Assembly: GCA_900454475.1 (NCBI GenBank)
Contig: UGSS01000002.1
Span: 1,073,605-1,137,604, forward strand
Length of the DNA: 64,000 nt
Direction: 5' to 3'
From: [Pasteurella] mairii
GTDB lineage: Bacteria > Pseudomonadota > Gammaproteobacteria > Enterobacterales > Pasteurellaceae
How positions within the stretch are numbered: the first letter of the stretch is position 1; each line of letters starts with the position of its first letter. The notes below the pieces were generated by a model. That model was given only the letters and a program-made list of their open reading frames with translations. It did not search any database and was not told the DNA's origin. Of this stretch, positions 9,353 through 20,180 are shown one piece after another. Made by a program: the position numbers and the translations under genes.

Positions 9353-10726
9353 GTGAAAAAAAGAAATTTTGTATTAACAAGTATTGCACTCGGATTAAGC
9401 GTATTAACCGGATCATTACCCGCACAAGCGAATTTGCCTGCGACAGTGGAAGGGCAACAATTGCCAAGTCTTGCACCTATGCTTGAAAAAGTACTGCCTT
9501 CTGTGGTTTCCATCTCAGTGGAGGGCAAACAAAAATCGCGTTACATCAATCAAGATATTCCGGAAGAGTTTAAATTTTTCTTTGGACCAGATGTGTTTGG
9601 CGACAGAGCGCCACGCAGTTTTAGAGGTATCGGTTCAGGGGTAATCATCAATGCAGAAAAAGGCTATGTATTAACCAATAACCATGTTATCGACAGCGCA
9701 GACAAAATCACCGTCACCTTAGAAGATGGTCGCGAATTTAAAGCAAAAGTCGTCGGAAAAGACGATATGTCTGATGTGGCGCTTGTTCAATTGGAAAATC
9801 CAAAAAATTTAACCGCAATTAAGATCGCCGATTCTGATAAATTACGCGTCGGCGATTTTACCGTTGCCATCGGTAATCCCTTCGGTTTAGGTCAAACCGT
9901 CACCTCCGGTATTGTTTCTGCCCTTGCGCGTTCTACCGGTTCCGACAGCGGCACTTATGAAAACTATATTCAAACGGATGCCGCCGTAAACCGCGGAAAC
10001 TCAGGTGGTCCATTAATTAATTTACAAGGTGAATTGATTGGAATTAACACCGCTATCATCTCCCCAAGCGGCAGCAACGCCGGTATCGCTTTTGCGATCC
10101 CAAGTAACATGGCAAATAGCCTTGTACAACAAATTATCGAATATGGCGAAGTGCGTCGCGGTTTGCTAGGCATTAAAGGTGGCGAATTAAATGCCGATCT
10201 TGCTAAAGCATTTAATGTGGATGTTCAACAAGGGGCTTTCGTCAGCGAAGTATTGCCAAATTCAGCCGCCGAAAAAGCAGGCATTAAAGCCGGCGATATC
10301 ATTACCGCCATCAACGGACAAAAACTCGCTACCTTTGCGGAATTACGTGCCAAAATTGCGACCAGTGGCGCCGGTAAAGAAATTGAGTTGACCTATTTAC
10401 GCGACGGAAAATCCGATAACGTAAAAGTGACATTGCAATCTGATGAACAAACCCAAACATCAGCCAGTAACATTCTCTCCAACCTAGACGGTGCGGATTT
10501 GGAAAATTACAACAAAAATGGCGTTCAAGGCGTATCGGTCACCAAAATTGCGCCACGTTCTTTAGCGGAACAACGTGGACTGAAAGTCGGCGATATTATC
10601 ATTGGAATTAACCGCACGAAAATCGAGAACTTAGCACAATTGCGTAAAATTTTAGATCAAAAACCAACTGCGGTGGCATTAAATATTGTACGCGGAGAAA
10701 GCAATTTTTATCTGCTTGTGCAATAA
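9353..10726 (+). CDS. htrA: Periplasmic serine protease of the Do family (HtrA/DegQ/DegP)
   Basis: Envelope quality-control protease/chaperone, 457 residues from GTG 9353. GGAG lies 8 nt upstream, and the signal peptide begins right there (KKRNFVLTSIALGLSVLTG, cleavage predicted after AQA at about residue 26). A longer in-frame start at 9287 would put 22 residues ahead of the signal sequence and is rejected. The catalytic triad is visible as His111 (TNNHVI), Asp141 (DMSDVAL) and Ser217 (RGNSGGP). Two PDZ domains follow (about 260-350 and 370-457), each with a GD(I)I-x-x-I/A-N core. The Q-linker length fits DegQ/HtrA rather than DegS, which has one PDZ and a membrane anchor. Confidence 0.95.
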   Translation: MKKRNFVLTSIALGLSVLTGSLPAQANLPATVEGQQLPSLAPMLEKVLPSVVSISVEGKQKSRYINQDIPEEFKFFFGPDVFGDRAPRSFRGIGSGVIINAEKGYVLTNNHVIDSADKITVTLEDGREFKAKVVGKDDMSDVALVQLENPKNLTAIKIADSDKLRVGDFTVAIGNPFGLGQTVTSGIVSALARSTGSDSGTYENYIQTDAAVNRGNSGGPLINLQGELIGINTAIISPSGSNAGIAFAIPSNMANSLVQQIIEYGEVRRGLLGIKGGELNADLAKAFNVDVQQGAFVSEVLPNSAAEKAGIKAGDIITAINGQKLATFAELRAKIATSGAGKEIELTYLRDGKSDNVKVTLQSDEQTQTSASNILSNLDGADLENYNKNGVQGVSVTKIAPRSLAEQRGLKVGDIIIGINRTKIENLAQLRKILDQKPTAVALNIVRGESNFYLLVQ

Positions 10727-10743
10727 TCAACTAAGATACAAAC

Positions 10744-10775
10744 AAAAAGTGCGGTTAAAATGACCGCACTTTTTT
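10744..10775. terminator. Bidirectional terminator made of an inverted uptake-signal pair
   Basis: AAAAAGTGCGGT and ACCGCACTTTTTT form a 12-bp stem with loop TAAAATG between convergent htrA and zevB. Two DNA-uptake 9-mers facing each other make up the stem, an arrangement well known in Haemophilus, and both strands end in a T-run. Confidence 0.92.
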
Positions 10776-10790
10776 CATCCCAATAATACA

Positions 10791-11801
10791 TTAAACGCCG
10801 AATAACACCGCCCCACCGCTTTCTTGCAAGGTAGTTCCATAAATCAAGGTCACCGCAAAGAAAATCAAAATCGCGCCGACCGCTAATTTCACTATATCTT
10901 CAAGATGTAAACTTAAATTCGGCGATAAATACCACTGTCCTAATTTGATTGCACTGCTACGCGCATATTGCACCATCAAAGCAAATCCGGACAACATTAA
11001 CCCAGTTCCTAGTGCCATCATCATAGTGGCAAGAATACCCCACCAATACAAATTCAGCATATAGGATAAAAACAGCACAAAAATTGCGCCGGAACAAGGA
11101 CGCATACCAATACTTAACATCACTAAAAATTTAGATTTCAGATCGTTGGCTTGTTCAAGTTGAGAAGCATCCGGTAAATGTTGATGACCACATCCACAAT
11201 GTTCAGAATACTGATGAAAAACAGGCGTTTTTTTGACCGCACTTGGTTTCATAAAATCCGAGGGTTCCACAAAATGCATACGATTAACTTGCCAAGTGGG
11301 TTTTGCCGGTCGCCATTGTTTACGCAATGCCACACCGCTTTGATACATCCATTGCAAACCCAACAACAAAATTAAACCAAACGCAACTCGCTCCATCCAC
11401 AACTGACTCAATTTGAAATAGGCAGAAGACAATTGCAAAACCAGCACCACAATAGAAGTGGCAACAACCGCAACCACGCCTTGCATCAAGGATGATAACA
11501 AACTTAACACCATGCTGGCTTTCAGTTTAGATTGATGGGTTGTCAGATAACTTGCGATCACAAATTTACCATGCCCCGGTCCAACGGCATGAAAAATACC
11601 ATATAAAAAACAAATACCGATAAGTAATATACCGGCTTGCGTCGGTTGCTGTTTAATTTCGCGTAAATACTCCCCTATCAATTGATTAAATTCACGCTGC
11701 CAATCAATAAGTTTAGTAAATAAATAAGGAAATAAAAATACAATACTAAGTAATAAAAGTACTAATAAAATTAAATAACAATATGGTCTTTTCAATTGCA
11801 T
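10791..11801 (-). CDS. zevB: ZevB, NicO/RcnA-type nickel-cobalt-zinc transporter
   Basis: Polytopic inner-membrane protein of 336 residues in the NicO (nickel/cobalt) family. The signature segment GIFHAVGPGHGKFVIASY carries the HxxxxGHG-like metal motif. A His/Cys-rich loop (HQYSEHCGCGHQH, middle of the protein) and SIGMRPCSGAIFVLF follow. I start it at ATG 11801 because AAGGGG lies just upstream and zevA ends 10 bp earlier; a longer frame from 11843 would overlap zevA. The pair corresponds to the zinc-related ZevAB system described in Haemophilus influenzae. The metal here is inferred from that, and nickel or cobalt remains possible. Confidence 0.85.
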   Translation of the reverse strand: MQLKRPYCYLILLVLLLLSIVFLFPYLFTKLIDWQREFNQLIGEYLREIKQQPTQAGILLIGICFLYGIFHAVGPGHGKFVIASYLTTHQSKLKASMVLSLLSSLMQGVVAVVATSIVVLVLQLSSAYFKLSQLWMERVAFGLILLLGLQWMYQSGVALRKQWRPAKPTWQVNRMHFVEPSDFMKPSAVKKTPVFHQYSEHCGCGHQHLPDASQLEQANDLKSKFLVMLSIGMRPCSGAIFVLFLSYMLNLYWWGILATMMMALGTGLMLSGFALMVQYARSSAIKLGQWYLSPNLSLHLEDIVKLAVGAILIFFAVTLIYGTTLQESGGAVLFGV

Positions 11802-11811
11802 AAAATACCCC

Positions 11812-12450
11812 TTATTTGCACACGATATGCACTTTCTGCGCAAATACTACACCCAATGAAGTATCTTCATTACGTTGGTTACGATCTAAAGAGGCGGCAT
11901 ATTCACGAATTTTTTCATCATAATTCGGTTCGATTACCGTTCCCTGGCAATTTTGTGGTAAAGCAGAAAAATTTACGACATTACCATGACTTTGATCATA
12001 ATACATAGAAACATAATAGGTTTTATCATAGGTTAATAAGTCATATTGACTATCCTTGAGCGGTTGCGGTTTTGCCAATAAAAAATCATAGTAATACAAA
12101 ACTTGCATACCGTTTTCTTTCATCCCATAATTTTGCGGTTGACGTTTAAATTTAATTTTTTCACCTTTTTTATCATAAAGATAGCTAAAATAATGTTCAT
12201 TAATAATATTTCCTATCACTTCATCTACTAATTTTTGTCGCACCACTTTGTCATTATTAGCATTTTTCAAGTCATATAAAATAGAAGACGAACTCATTTC
12301 ATCCAATAATAATTCCAACGTAAATCCTGTTAGTTGCTGATCTTTTACTAAGGGTTTACTTTTCATGGTAATAAACGCGTGCGGATGCGCCACTGCTTGC
12401 GTCACATAAAAAAACCACACCAAAGAGAAAAACTTGAACAACTTCTTCAC
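11812..12450 (-). CDS. zevA: ZevA, periplasmic DUF1007 metal-binding partner
   Basis: 212-residue secreted protein. The signal peptide (KKLFKFFSLVWFFYVTQAVA) is followed by the mature N-terminus HPHAF, the metal-binding-type HxH start typical of DUF1007 proteins. The start is GTG 12450 with AAGG 9 nt upstream. Downstream zevB follows after 10 bp, so the two form one operon. DUF1007 proteins are thought to hand metal to the NicO partner in the periplasm. IS copy A lies only 25 bp upstream, so the native promoter has been separated from this gene. Confidence 0.82.
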   Translation of the reverse strand: MKKLFKFFSLVWFFYVTQAVAHPHAFITMKSKPLVKDQQLTGFTLELLLDEMSSSSILYDLKNANNDKVVRQKLVDEVIGNIINEHYFSYLYDKKGEKIKFKRQPQNYGMKENGMQVLYYYDFLLAKPQPLKDSQYDLLTYDKTYYVSMYYDQSHGNVVNFSALPQNCQGTVIEPNYDEKIREYAASLDRNQRNEDTSLGVVFAQKVHIVCK

Positions 12451-12487
12451 GATTAAAAACCTTATTTTATTAAAATGTAGTGATCAA

Positions 12488-13272
12488 CTAATTCAACAGT
12501 CCCCGATAAGTTTTTTCAGCTAAAATCGGGGGCAAACCTTGATTATAACTATGTGGGCGAATGTGGTTGTAGTACATCACATAATCTTTTACATCGTTGA
12601 CCGCACTTTCAAAATCAACATAACCACCATATGCCATCCACTCATATTTAAAACTTCTAAACCAACGCTCCATCGGTGCATTATCCCAGCAGTTGCCCCG
12701 TCGGCTCATACTTTGTGTTAACTTGTGGTTTTGCACACATTGGGGAAATTGCTTACTCCCATAAATACTGCCTTGGTCTGAGTGAAACAGCATTGTTTTC
12801 GTACGTTTAGTCTGCAACATCGCGTGATTTAACGCATCGACAACCAATTGTGCATCGTGGTGTCGACTCAGTTTCCAACCAACCACTTGACGGTTTAACA
12901 GGTTAATCACTACCGCTAAATAGCACCAAACACCATTGACTTTAATGTACGTCGTATCGCCACAAAGCACCGTGGTTTGTGCGTTTGGCGTAAATGCTCG
13001 GTTTAAGTGATTGTCAAAAATTTGCCCTGTCTCTTTATTTCGGTTATGCCATTTTGTGGTTGTTTGCTAAATAATCCCTGTTGAATCATTAGGTTGCGAA
13101 TCAACCGCAAACTACCTCGAATTCCCTTTTGTCTCAAACCTGATTGAACGGTTCGCTTGTCGGCGGATTGACGACTTGCCTCAAAAATGACCTTGATTTC
13201 AATCGCAAGTGCGGTGTGTTTTTCGACCGCTTGTCGCCGTTTCAAACGCGCAGAATAGGCACTTTCTGACAC
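12488..13272 (-). pseudogene. IS3 orfB transposase, frameshifted (copy A)
   Basis: Encodes the DDE integrase domain: DTTYI (first Asp), FHSDQGSIYGS (second Asp) and NCWDNAPMERWFRSFKYEW (Glu region). One A is missing in a run (four A at the CCACAAAATGG position, where B and C have five), which breaks the frame at about 13040. The two pieces are 13003-13272 and 12488-12970. Upstream, the minus-one frame continues as QRYQAVTTLKSHCIKRLCAL into orfA, the normal IS3 arrangement for programmed frameshifting. Confidence 0.9.
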
Positions 13273-13310
13273 ACCAAATAAGGCACATAAACGCTTAATG
13301 CAGTGCGATT

Positions 13311-13634
13311 TTAACGTCGTGACCGCTTGGTATCGTTGCTCTCGAGAGACATTAAAATCGCCATAGCCTTTTTTAGAATTTCTTTATCCTCTTCCAGCTC
13401 TTTAATACGGTTTTCTAACTCTCGAATGCGTTGTTGTTCAGGACTGATTGGCTTTGAACCCGGCAACACATAGCCCTGACATTCAGCTTGAACTTGACTT
13501 ACCCAGCGACGCAACGCTGTTTCACCGATGTCTAGTTCTTTGCAAGCTTGTGTAATAGAATATTTACGCTCGGTAATCAATTTTACCGCTTCGGCTTTAA
13601 ATTCCGCGCTAAAGGTTCTTCTAGGTCTTCGCAT
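13311..13634 (-). CDS. IS3 OrfA, helix-turn-helix DNA-binding protein (copy A)
   Basis: 107 residues; N-terminal HTH (RRTFSAEFKAEAVKLITERK, then ITQACKELDIGETALRRWV) and a C-terminal leucine zipper-like helix (IRELENRIKELEEDKEILKKA). The coding sequence for ILKKA holds the A6G slippery heptamer typical of IS3 minus-one frameshifting. It differs from copies B and C by SLES in place of SFES near the C-terminus. Confidence 0.92.
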   Translation of the reverse strand: MRRPRRTFSAEFKAEAVKLITERKYSITQACKELDIGETALRRWVSQVQAECQGYVLPGSKPISPEQQRIRELENRIKELEEDKEILKKAMAILMSLESNDTKRSRR

Positions 13635-13702
13635 TTTTATATCCTCATGTTTGGTTAAATTTTACCACTTATTGAGGACTGCGGGATTAGTGTACCACTA
13701 CA

Positions 13703-14283
13703 TTCAATTTCTCCAGTCGATATATCATCCTCTTTCTTACGTTCTAGGGCTTGAACTTGACTTTCATTTAGAATAATGCCTTTCTCAGCCACTTCTTTCT
13801 CTAGTGCATTTAAACGCTGTTTAAAGTTAGCAAGATTATGACGTAGCCAAATGGACCGAACACCACCAGCTGAAACAAAAATACCTTGCTTGCGAAGTTC
13901 GTTACTCACTCGAACTTGTCCGTAAGCTGGAAAATCTAGAGCAAATTTTACAACAGCTTGCTCAATGTGCTCGTCTACTCGATTTTTGATATTCGGTACC
14001 CGACGAGTTTGATTAAGTAATGCTTCAACACCGCCTTGCTCTACGGCTTGTTGATAGCGATAGAATGTATCTCGGCTCATCCCCATCGCTTTGCAAGCTT
14101 GAGAAATGTTTCCAAGTTCTTCTGCTAAATTGAGTAAACCGGTCTTGTGTTTAATGAGCGGATTGTAAGTAATAAAACATGAGAGTTTCCTTTTTTGTTT
14201 AGATTGAATTTTAGACACTCACATTCTAAACGGGAAACTCTCATTTTTATAATGATTTATCAGATCAAGTCTGATCTTCTACA
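13703..14283 (-). pseudogene. IS481-type transposase, 5' end fragment with left terminus
   Basis: Remnant of an IS481-family element. The terminus TGTAGAAGATCAGACTTGAT ends at 14283, 14 bp beyond the TAA1 stop codon. The protein begins in the TYNPLIKHKTGLLNLAEELG region and includes an HTH (ISQACKAMGMSRDTFYRY). It continues to the family motif TGEIE, after which IS3 copy A begins. The catalytic DDE region, about 150 codons, is absent. The frame before TYNPL also looks shifted by one T in an ATGTTTT run. Apparent residues after GEIE are read from the IS3 end. Confidence 0.88.
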
Positions 14284-14296
14284 GATTAATGGATAA

Positions 14297-17200
14297 TTAC
14301 CATTGATATCCAATACTTGCTGCAGCACCTGTATCGCCACGGGTATTCGCATTGATAGAAAGTTTAACACCCAATTTACCATTATCGGATAATCTTGAGT
14401 AACCCACTGCAACTGCGTTTTGACCACGATAGTTACCGACACCAGCAGAAACCATAGATTTACCCGGAAGAGTCGCGTGGTAAAGTCCTGCTGCTGCCAT
14501 GGCGCCGGCGATACCGCCGCGTAAATCTTTATCCATTTTGTTCATGTTGTTATAAACATTACCCAAACCGGCTTTTAATTGATTTACGTTGACTGCATCC
14601 GTACCTTTCACACCCGGTGCTACATTGGTGATACGTGTTGGTGCTTTCTCTGTACCGACACTTAACTCGTTAGTACCATCTTCCGCGGTTGAGCCACTCA
14701 TCGTTACAGGACCAACATTAACGGTATTCGTCGTAATAGAATTCACATTCACATCTCTCGCAAGACCTACTTTGAACTCTTTACCACCCGTTTTGTTCAC
14801 CGCAGTATCTGTTACCACAATGTTTTTATCCGCTGCAACAACAGTTTCACGAACCGTATTGGCTTTAACTGCATCGACGTTTACTTTCACTGTCGTTACG
14901 CCATTTTTCGTTTCAGAAACAACGGTTGTACCTGTACCATTTGCGAAGTTAACTGTGTCATAAGTAGAAACGAAGTCTGCTGGTTTACCATTGGTTTGTA
15001 AGTTCCAACCGGAATTCAACACATCGCCAATCGTTGCTGCATTACGTTTATCTTCTTCTGCCACATTCGGTTTTGTCACATTGTCTTTACCTGTCGGATC
15101 CGGCAAGGTGGTAGTTAAATTACTGATCACATTTTTACCGTCTTTCGTTTCGATGGTAACTGGACCATTATTTTCATCACCGCCCACAGAAATCGTATCT
15201 GCTTTAAGATCTTTCGCTAATTCAACGGTATAGTTAGTGGTACCGGAAGCATCTTTTTCACCCGCAGTGACTACCACGTTACCGGATGTGCCGGCGCTTA
15301 CTGTGGTTTTCTCTGCATTAACGGTATAAGTTGTGGTATTACCGTCAACTTTAGTCTCAACTGTTGTATGGTTACCTGCGGCAACAACTGTTTTACCTAC
15401 GCCTGCAACTGCTTCTTTTAATTGAGAAACGTTTACAGCATCAGTATCAGCTTCGCCTGCAGCGACGTTGGTGATCTTCGCCCCGCCAACATCTACTTTG
15501 TTATCGCCAAGTTTAATGGTTGTACCGTCGTTGCTGATAGAGCTAATGTCAGCTAAATCACCTTGAACATTCACTTTATACGGATCAGAATCAGAACCGG
15601 TACCGCTTACTGTCGTATTTTTACCATCAACAAGTTGAGTTTTCGGCAAGTTATCCGTGTTCACCGTTAAGTTACCGTTATTATCTAACTTGATCGTATT
15701 ACCGTCAGTTTTGACATTGAACGTAATCGCGCCATCTTTCACCGCCGCGTCAGTACCTTGACCGTCAACGAAATTCACGGTGTCGCCGAATTTCACATCA
15801 GCTACTTTGGTATTACCGTCAACATTTGCAGTCCAGAAAGCCTTGTTGATGACTTTGGCAATATCATTTGCAGTAACAACACCGTCTGTGGTAGGAATTT
15901 CAAGCGCGCCATTATCGGTTACGCCATCAAATACACCTTTTTTCACATCAACGATAAATTCAGTACCGCCGGTGCTATTTTTCGTTGTGTTAGTTACGGT
16001 CACTAAATCAGAACCTGCTTTCACGGTTTCTTCTTTCGCAAGCTGTGCTTTAGCGGCATCATTCAGATCAAACGTCACTTCGCCATTTGGCCCAACGGTC
16101 GCCACGGTTGTCGTACCGTTAGTAAAGTCTAAACCTTCACTTAAGTTTACCGTTTGTGGATTTTCACCATTTGCTTTATAGCTTAACGGAGTGGTTTTCG
16201 CAGCTTCAGTACCGTTGTAATTTACGGTATAAGTATCAACACCATCCGCAGTATTTTTACTAACGGTAATAGCGGCATTGCCACCAACAACATTAATGGC
16301 TTCTTGAGCAGCTTTTTGTACAGCAGCCTTAGCTACACCAACTTTGTAAGTTTGGTTTGCATCGCCTACTGCACCAGAAGCGACTTCAACAGTTGCCAAG
16401 TTATCTGCAACAGCATCATCTTTCACCACTTTTTCCACTGCACGATTTGCTGCAACAGTATCATTTAATTGACTTACATTAACTGCATCCGTATCATCTT
16501 TGCCGACAGCAACATTCGTAATTTTCGTTGGTGAACCATCTGCTTTAGCAATATTAATGTTGTTGCTTGCATCCGCTTTGATAATCGGACCATTGTCACC
16601 AAACTGTACTGAAGTAAATACCGGCGCATCTACTGTTTTCACTGTGAATGCAGTACCTGCACGCGTGATCTCAATGTTTTTACCTTGGATAAAATCAACT
16701 GTATCACCCGGATTAACAAGCTCACCTGTTGCTTCTGTATTCGCTTTAACCGTAAAGCCCGATTTGTTAATTGCATTAGCAATATCCGCCGCGGTTGCCA
16801 ATTTAGTCGCATCATTGCCTGTCGGAACATTGACTGAACCATCATCTTTATTTGTCAACGGTGTTACATTGACTTCATAGCTTACATTCACGTTACCTTT
16901 ATCATCTTTGGTAACATTGGCAGTTGTGGTTGTGCCATTCACATAGTTCACAGCATCACCCGGATTGATAACTTCCGTTGAACCATCGGTTAACGTTGTT
17001 TGCCAGCCAGAGTTGTTCACCGCATTGACCACATCGCCAACAGTGGCAACGCCATCAGTGTTTGGAGTAACTAATTTACCAGCATCATCACCTGTGGTTG
17101 GAGTGGTTCCAAATGTACCTTTGTTGATGCTAACTTTGTAGTCGTTACCACCAGTTGGGTTAGTACCGTTTGCAGTAACTGTCACCAATTCAGAACCTGA

Positions 17201-19959
17201 TACAGATTCTTCCTTAGCGATCTGCGCCTGAGTCTCTGCATTCAGATCAAAGGTAACTTTACCATTAGAATCAACGGTCGCCACAGTCTTCGTACCGTTA
17301 GTAAAGTCTAAGCCCTCACTTAAGTTTACCGTTTGTGCATTTTCACCGTTTGCTTTATAGCTTAACGGTGTGGTTTTCGCAACTTCGGTACCGTTGTAGT
17401 TTACGGTATAAGTATCAACACCGTTCACATCTGTTTTCACAACCGAAATCGCTTGATTATCACCCACGACATTGATCGCGTCTTGCGCCACATCTTGGAC
17501 AGCTTTTGTTGATACGCCCACTTTATAAGTTTGGTTCGCATCACCAGTATTGCCTGATGCTGGTGTCACTGTGACTAAGTTGCCAGCGACCGTATCATCA
17601 ATCACAACAGACTCGATCGCCTGTGGCAATGCACTAGTATTTACTTGTAGCTTACCATCAGTGGTTAGATTGATGGTGTTGTTATCAAACTTCACATCAT
17701 AAGCGATAGTGCCATCAGCTTTTTTCACAGCGTCAGTCGCGATACCATCAGCGAAATTCACTTGATCACCAAATTTCACATCAGCCACTTTGGTTGTGCC
17801 ATCAACATTGGCAGTCCAGTAGCCTTTATTCACCGCGTTAATCACGCTAGAAACAGTCGCTACGCCATCAGCGGTATCTGTGATAGGAGCAAGCTCACCA
17901 TTGTTTGTAATGGTATTGAACTCACCTTTTTTCACATCGACGACAAACTCAGTACCACCAGTTGAGTTCTTCGCTGTATCTGTAACAGTCACCAAAGTTG
18001 AGCCAGCCTTAACAGACTCTTCTTTCTTGATTTGATCGATCGCTGTTTGAGTTAAACCAACTTGATAGTTAGTTACATTAGCATCACCTATTTTTGTAGT
18101 TTCGCCAGTAGCAACCGATACATAATTTTCTGAACCGGCTTTTACAGTGACATTTGCAGAAGTATCTTTAGCATCAAATGTTACTTGAACTTGACCGGTA
18201 TTAGTCATGCTAACATTAGCTTTGGTATTTGTACCATCGATAAACTGAACCGCATTACCCGGTTTAATATTGCCGATAGTCACGCCATTATTATTGGTGA
18301 CATTAAAACCTTTACCAATCTCATTCGCTACCATATAAAGTTGTGAACCATTGATAGCATCGGTAGAAGTTGATGAAATTTCACCAGCAGCAACATTTTG
18401 GATACGACGTTCAGTTCCTGAAGCACCGACAGTTACCACACCTATAGCTTTCGCACCTGCAAAATTGCTATAAGTAATATTGTTAACTTTAGCATTAGTC
18501 ACAGCACCTGTTGCGCCCGCTGTTGAAGTTACCCCCCCCCCCCCCCCGCTACTTGTTCTGAAGTTAATGCTTTTAATGTACCTACACCATCAGCGCTGAC
18601 AGAACCGTTACCAGCAGTCGCTTCTGAATCTTTACCTAAGTAAACTGAATTTGCGACAGTGCCTCTTAAATTAGAGGTTAAATCATCAGCACGGTTAATA
18701 CCACTACCCAGAACAAAAGTATCTCTGGTAGTAATGGTATTGTTGTTACCTATTGAATATGAACCATCACCAGAAACATAAGATGGGTCACCGAATGCAC
18801 CTGAGTTGTTACCGGTTACTACGTTGCCTGCACCTACAGCAATAGAGGTGTTACCTGTTACATTTGAGTTTGGACCAATACTGATTGAGTTTGAACCTGA
18901 AACAGTTGATGCGTTACCCATAGCAATTGAGTTTGTCGCTGTTAAAGCAGTATTAGCACGGGCACCCATAGCAACAGAATAATCACCTAGTGTTCGCGCA
19001 ATTGTACCAACTGCTGTCGAGCGAGTACCATTTGCTGTTGCAGAACGACCAATAGCGACACCTCGTTCTCCGTGAGATTCGGCAACCGGACCAATTGCAA
19101 TACCCGACTCGCCTGTTGTTTTAGAGGTCCAACCAATAGCAATAGTACCATTGGTACCTCCTGCATTAGCAACCGCACCCAAAGCAAGAGCATAGTTTTG
19201 TGATGCTTTAGCAGATGAACCAATTGCTGCTGCACTAAACGCACTTGCTGTACTGCTTCCACCTAGTGCTATTGTCATTGATTCTGAAGCATTTGAATGC
19301 ATACCCATAGCAAGAGCAGAGCCGCCTGATCCTGTTGCATTATAACCAATAGCGGTAGCTCCACCAGCACTAGCTTTCGAACTACTACCTATTGCTGTTG
19401 TATAAGAATCAGATGTAGTTGCTTTATAACCAATTGCAACTGCAACTCCACCCTTAGCAGTATTAATAGCACCACGGCCAATTACAGTAGAATAAGAGGT
19501 CGGAGCAGTATTAAGCTGTTCTGCGCCCGCACCGATAACAACGTCTTGTTGACCTAACGATACTGCTTTTGAACCAAGTACAGTAGAAATAGAACCACCA
19601 GAGGCACCGCTACCAATAACAACAGTACCACCTGCGGTTGAGGTTATATTGGAATCTTTACCAATTAAAACACTATTGCCATAAGCAGGGGTGGTTCCAG
19701 CCGGTGTTGCAACATATAAAGGTTGATTCATTGACATAACCTTTGTAGAAGCAGCCATAGCTGCTTCTACTGGTGTTGCCGCCATCACTTGCGCACTACC
19801 CAATAATGCACCTGCCACACCTACCGCTAATAATGCATTGCTTGGCTCAATACGGTTATCTGTCGTTGATGATGATTTACCATTTGATTTTGTTAGCTCT
19901 GAAACCACATTGAAGCGTTGTGCCGCATGGTTCCAAATCACTTTGAAAATTTTATTCAT
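14297..19959 (-). CDS. Trimeric autotransporter adhesin TAA1 (YadA/Hia type), phase-variable, OFF by one G
   Basis: Surface adhesin that would be 1887 residues if in frame. N-terminal extended signal peptide region MNKIFKVIWNHAAQRFNVVSELTKSNGKS is followed by a hydrophobic core (ALLAVGVAGALLGSAQVMA). A YadA-like head has many AIGxxA/ALGxxA repeats (about residues 80-460). A long stalk carries Trp-ring-type units (GYWTANVDG, SGWQTTLTDG, SGWNLQTNG) and neck motifs (DAVNVSQL). The YadA membrane anchor ends ASIGYQW. A poly-G tract of 16 at 18547-18532 stops translation after 476 residues (TAA directly after the tract). The downstream frame (18531-14297) is open, and 17 or 14 G would join the two. 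IS copy B lies 153 bp upstream. Confidence 0.9.
18532..18547 (-). repeat. Poly-G(16) contingency tract in TAA1
   Basis: 16 consecutive C on the plus strand (G on the coding strand) inside the TAA1 reading frame, between head and stalk. Coding context is GCG-(G)15-TAA in the present frame; the stalk frame needs a tract of 3n+2. Slipped-strand mispairing would switch the adhesin ON and OFF. Exact length may vary within a culture or be misread. Confidence 0.92.
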
Positions 19960-20049
19960 GTATAATTAATCTCATAAATGTTAGTTAATACGCTAAAAAC
20001 ATAATAAGCAGCCCTTCCTCATAATTACATATGAGTAATTGCTACTTAC

Positions 20050-20077
20050 ATTGTACGCTTAATTCTCCCCAAAGCAA
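20050..20077 (-). promoter_or_regulatory. Probable sigma-70 promoter of TAA1
   Basis: On the minus strand TTGCTT (20077-20072), 16-bp spacer, TACAAT (20055-20050), giving a 5' leader of about 85 nt before ATG 19959. The site lies between the gene and IS copy B, so the IS insertion did not remove it. Confidence 0.5.
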
Positions 20078-20180
20078 CTCTTCGCCCTAATACTTTACAT
20101 TCTTTACATTGTTGTAGTGGTACACTAATCCCGCAGTCCTCAATAAGTGGTAAAATTTAACCAAACATGAGGATATAAAA

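Larger units (their letters stand above)
12476..13702 (-). mobile_element. IS3-family element, copy A
   Basis: 1227-bp element read leftward. Ends are TGTAGTGGTACACTAATCCC (orfA side, 13702 inward) and TGTAGTGATCAACTAATTCA (orfB side, 12476 inward), imperfect inverted repeats of about 27 bp. Flanks are GAA at the orfA end and TTT at the orfB end, so there is no target duplication across this copy. It keeps 5 bp at the orfA/orfB junction that copies B and C lack, but has one base missing in orfB. Confidence 0.95.

Noticed and set aside
13655-13702. C-terminal 15 residues of the IS481 protein (CSGTLIPQS...)
   Set aside because: They are translated from the inverted-repeat end of IS3 copy A, not from the IS481 gene.
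18532-18547. Reading both adhesins as ordinary pseudogenes
   Set aside because: Each frame on either side of the homopolymer is intact over thousands of bases with no other lesion, which fits phase variation or a miscounted homopolymer rather than decay.
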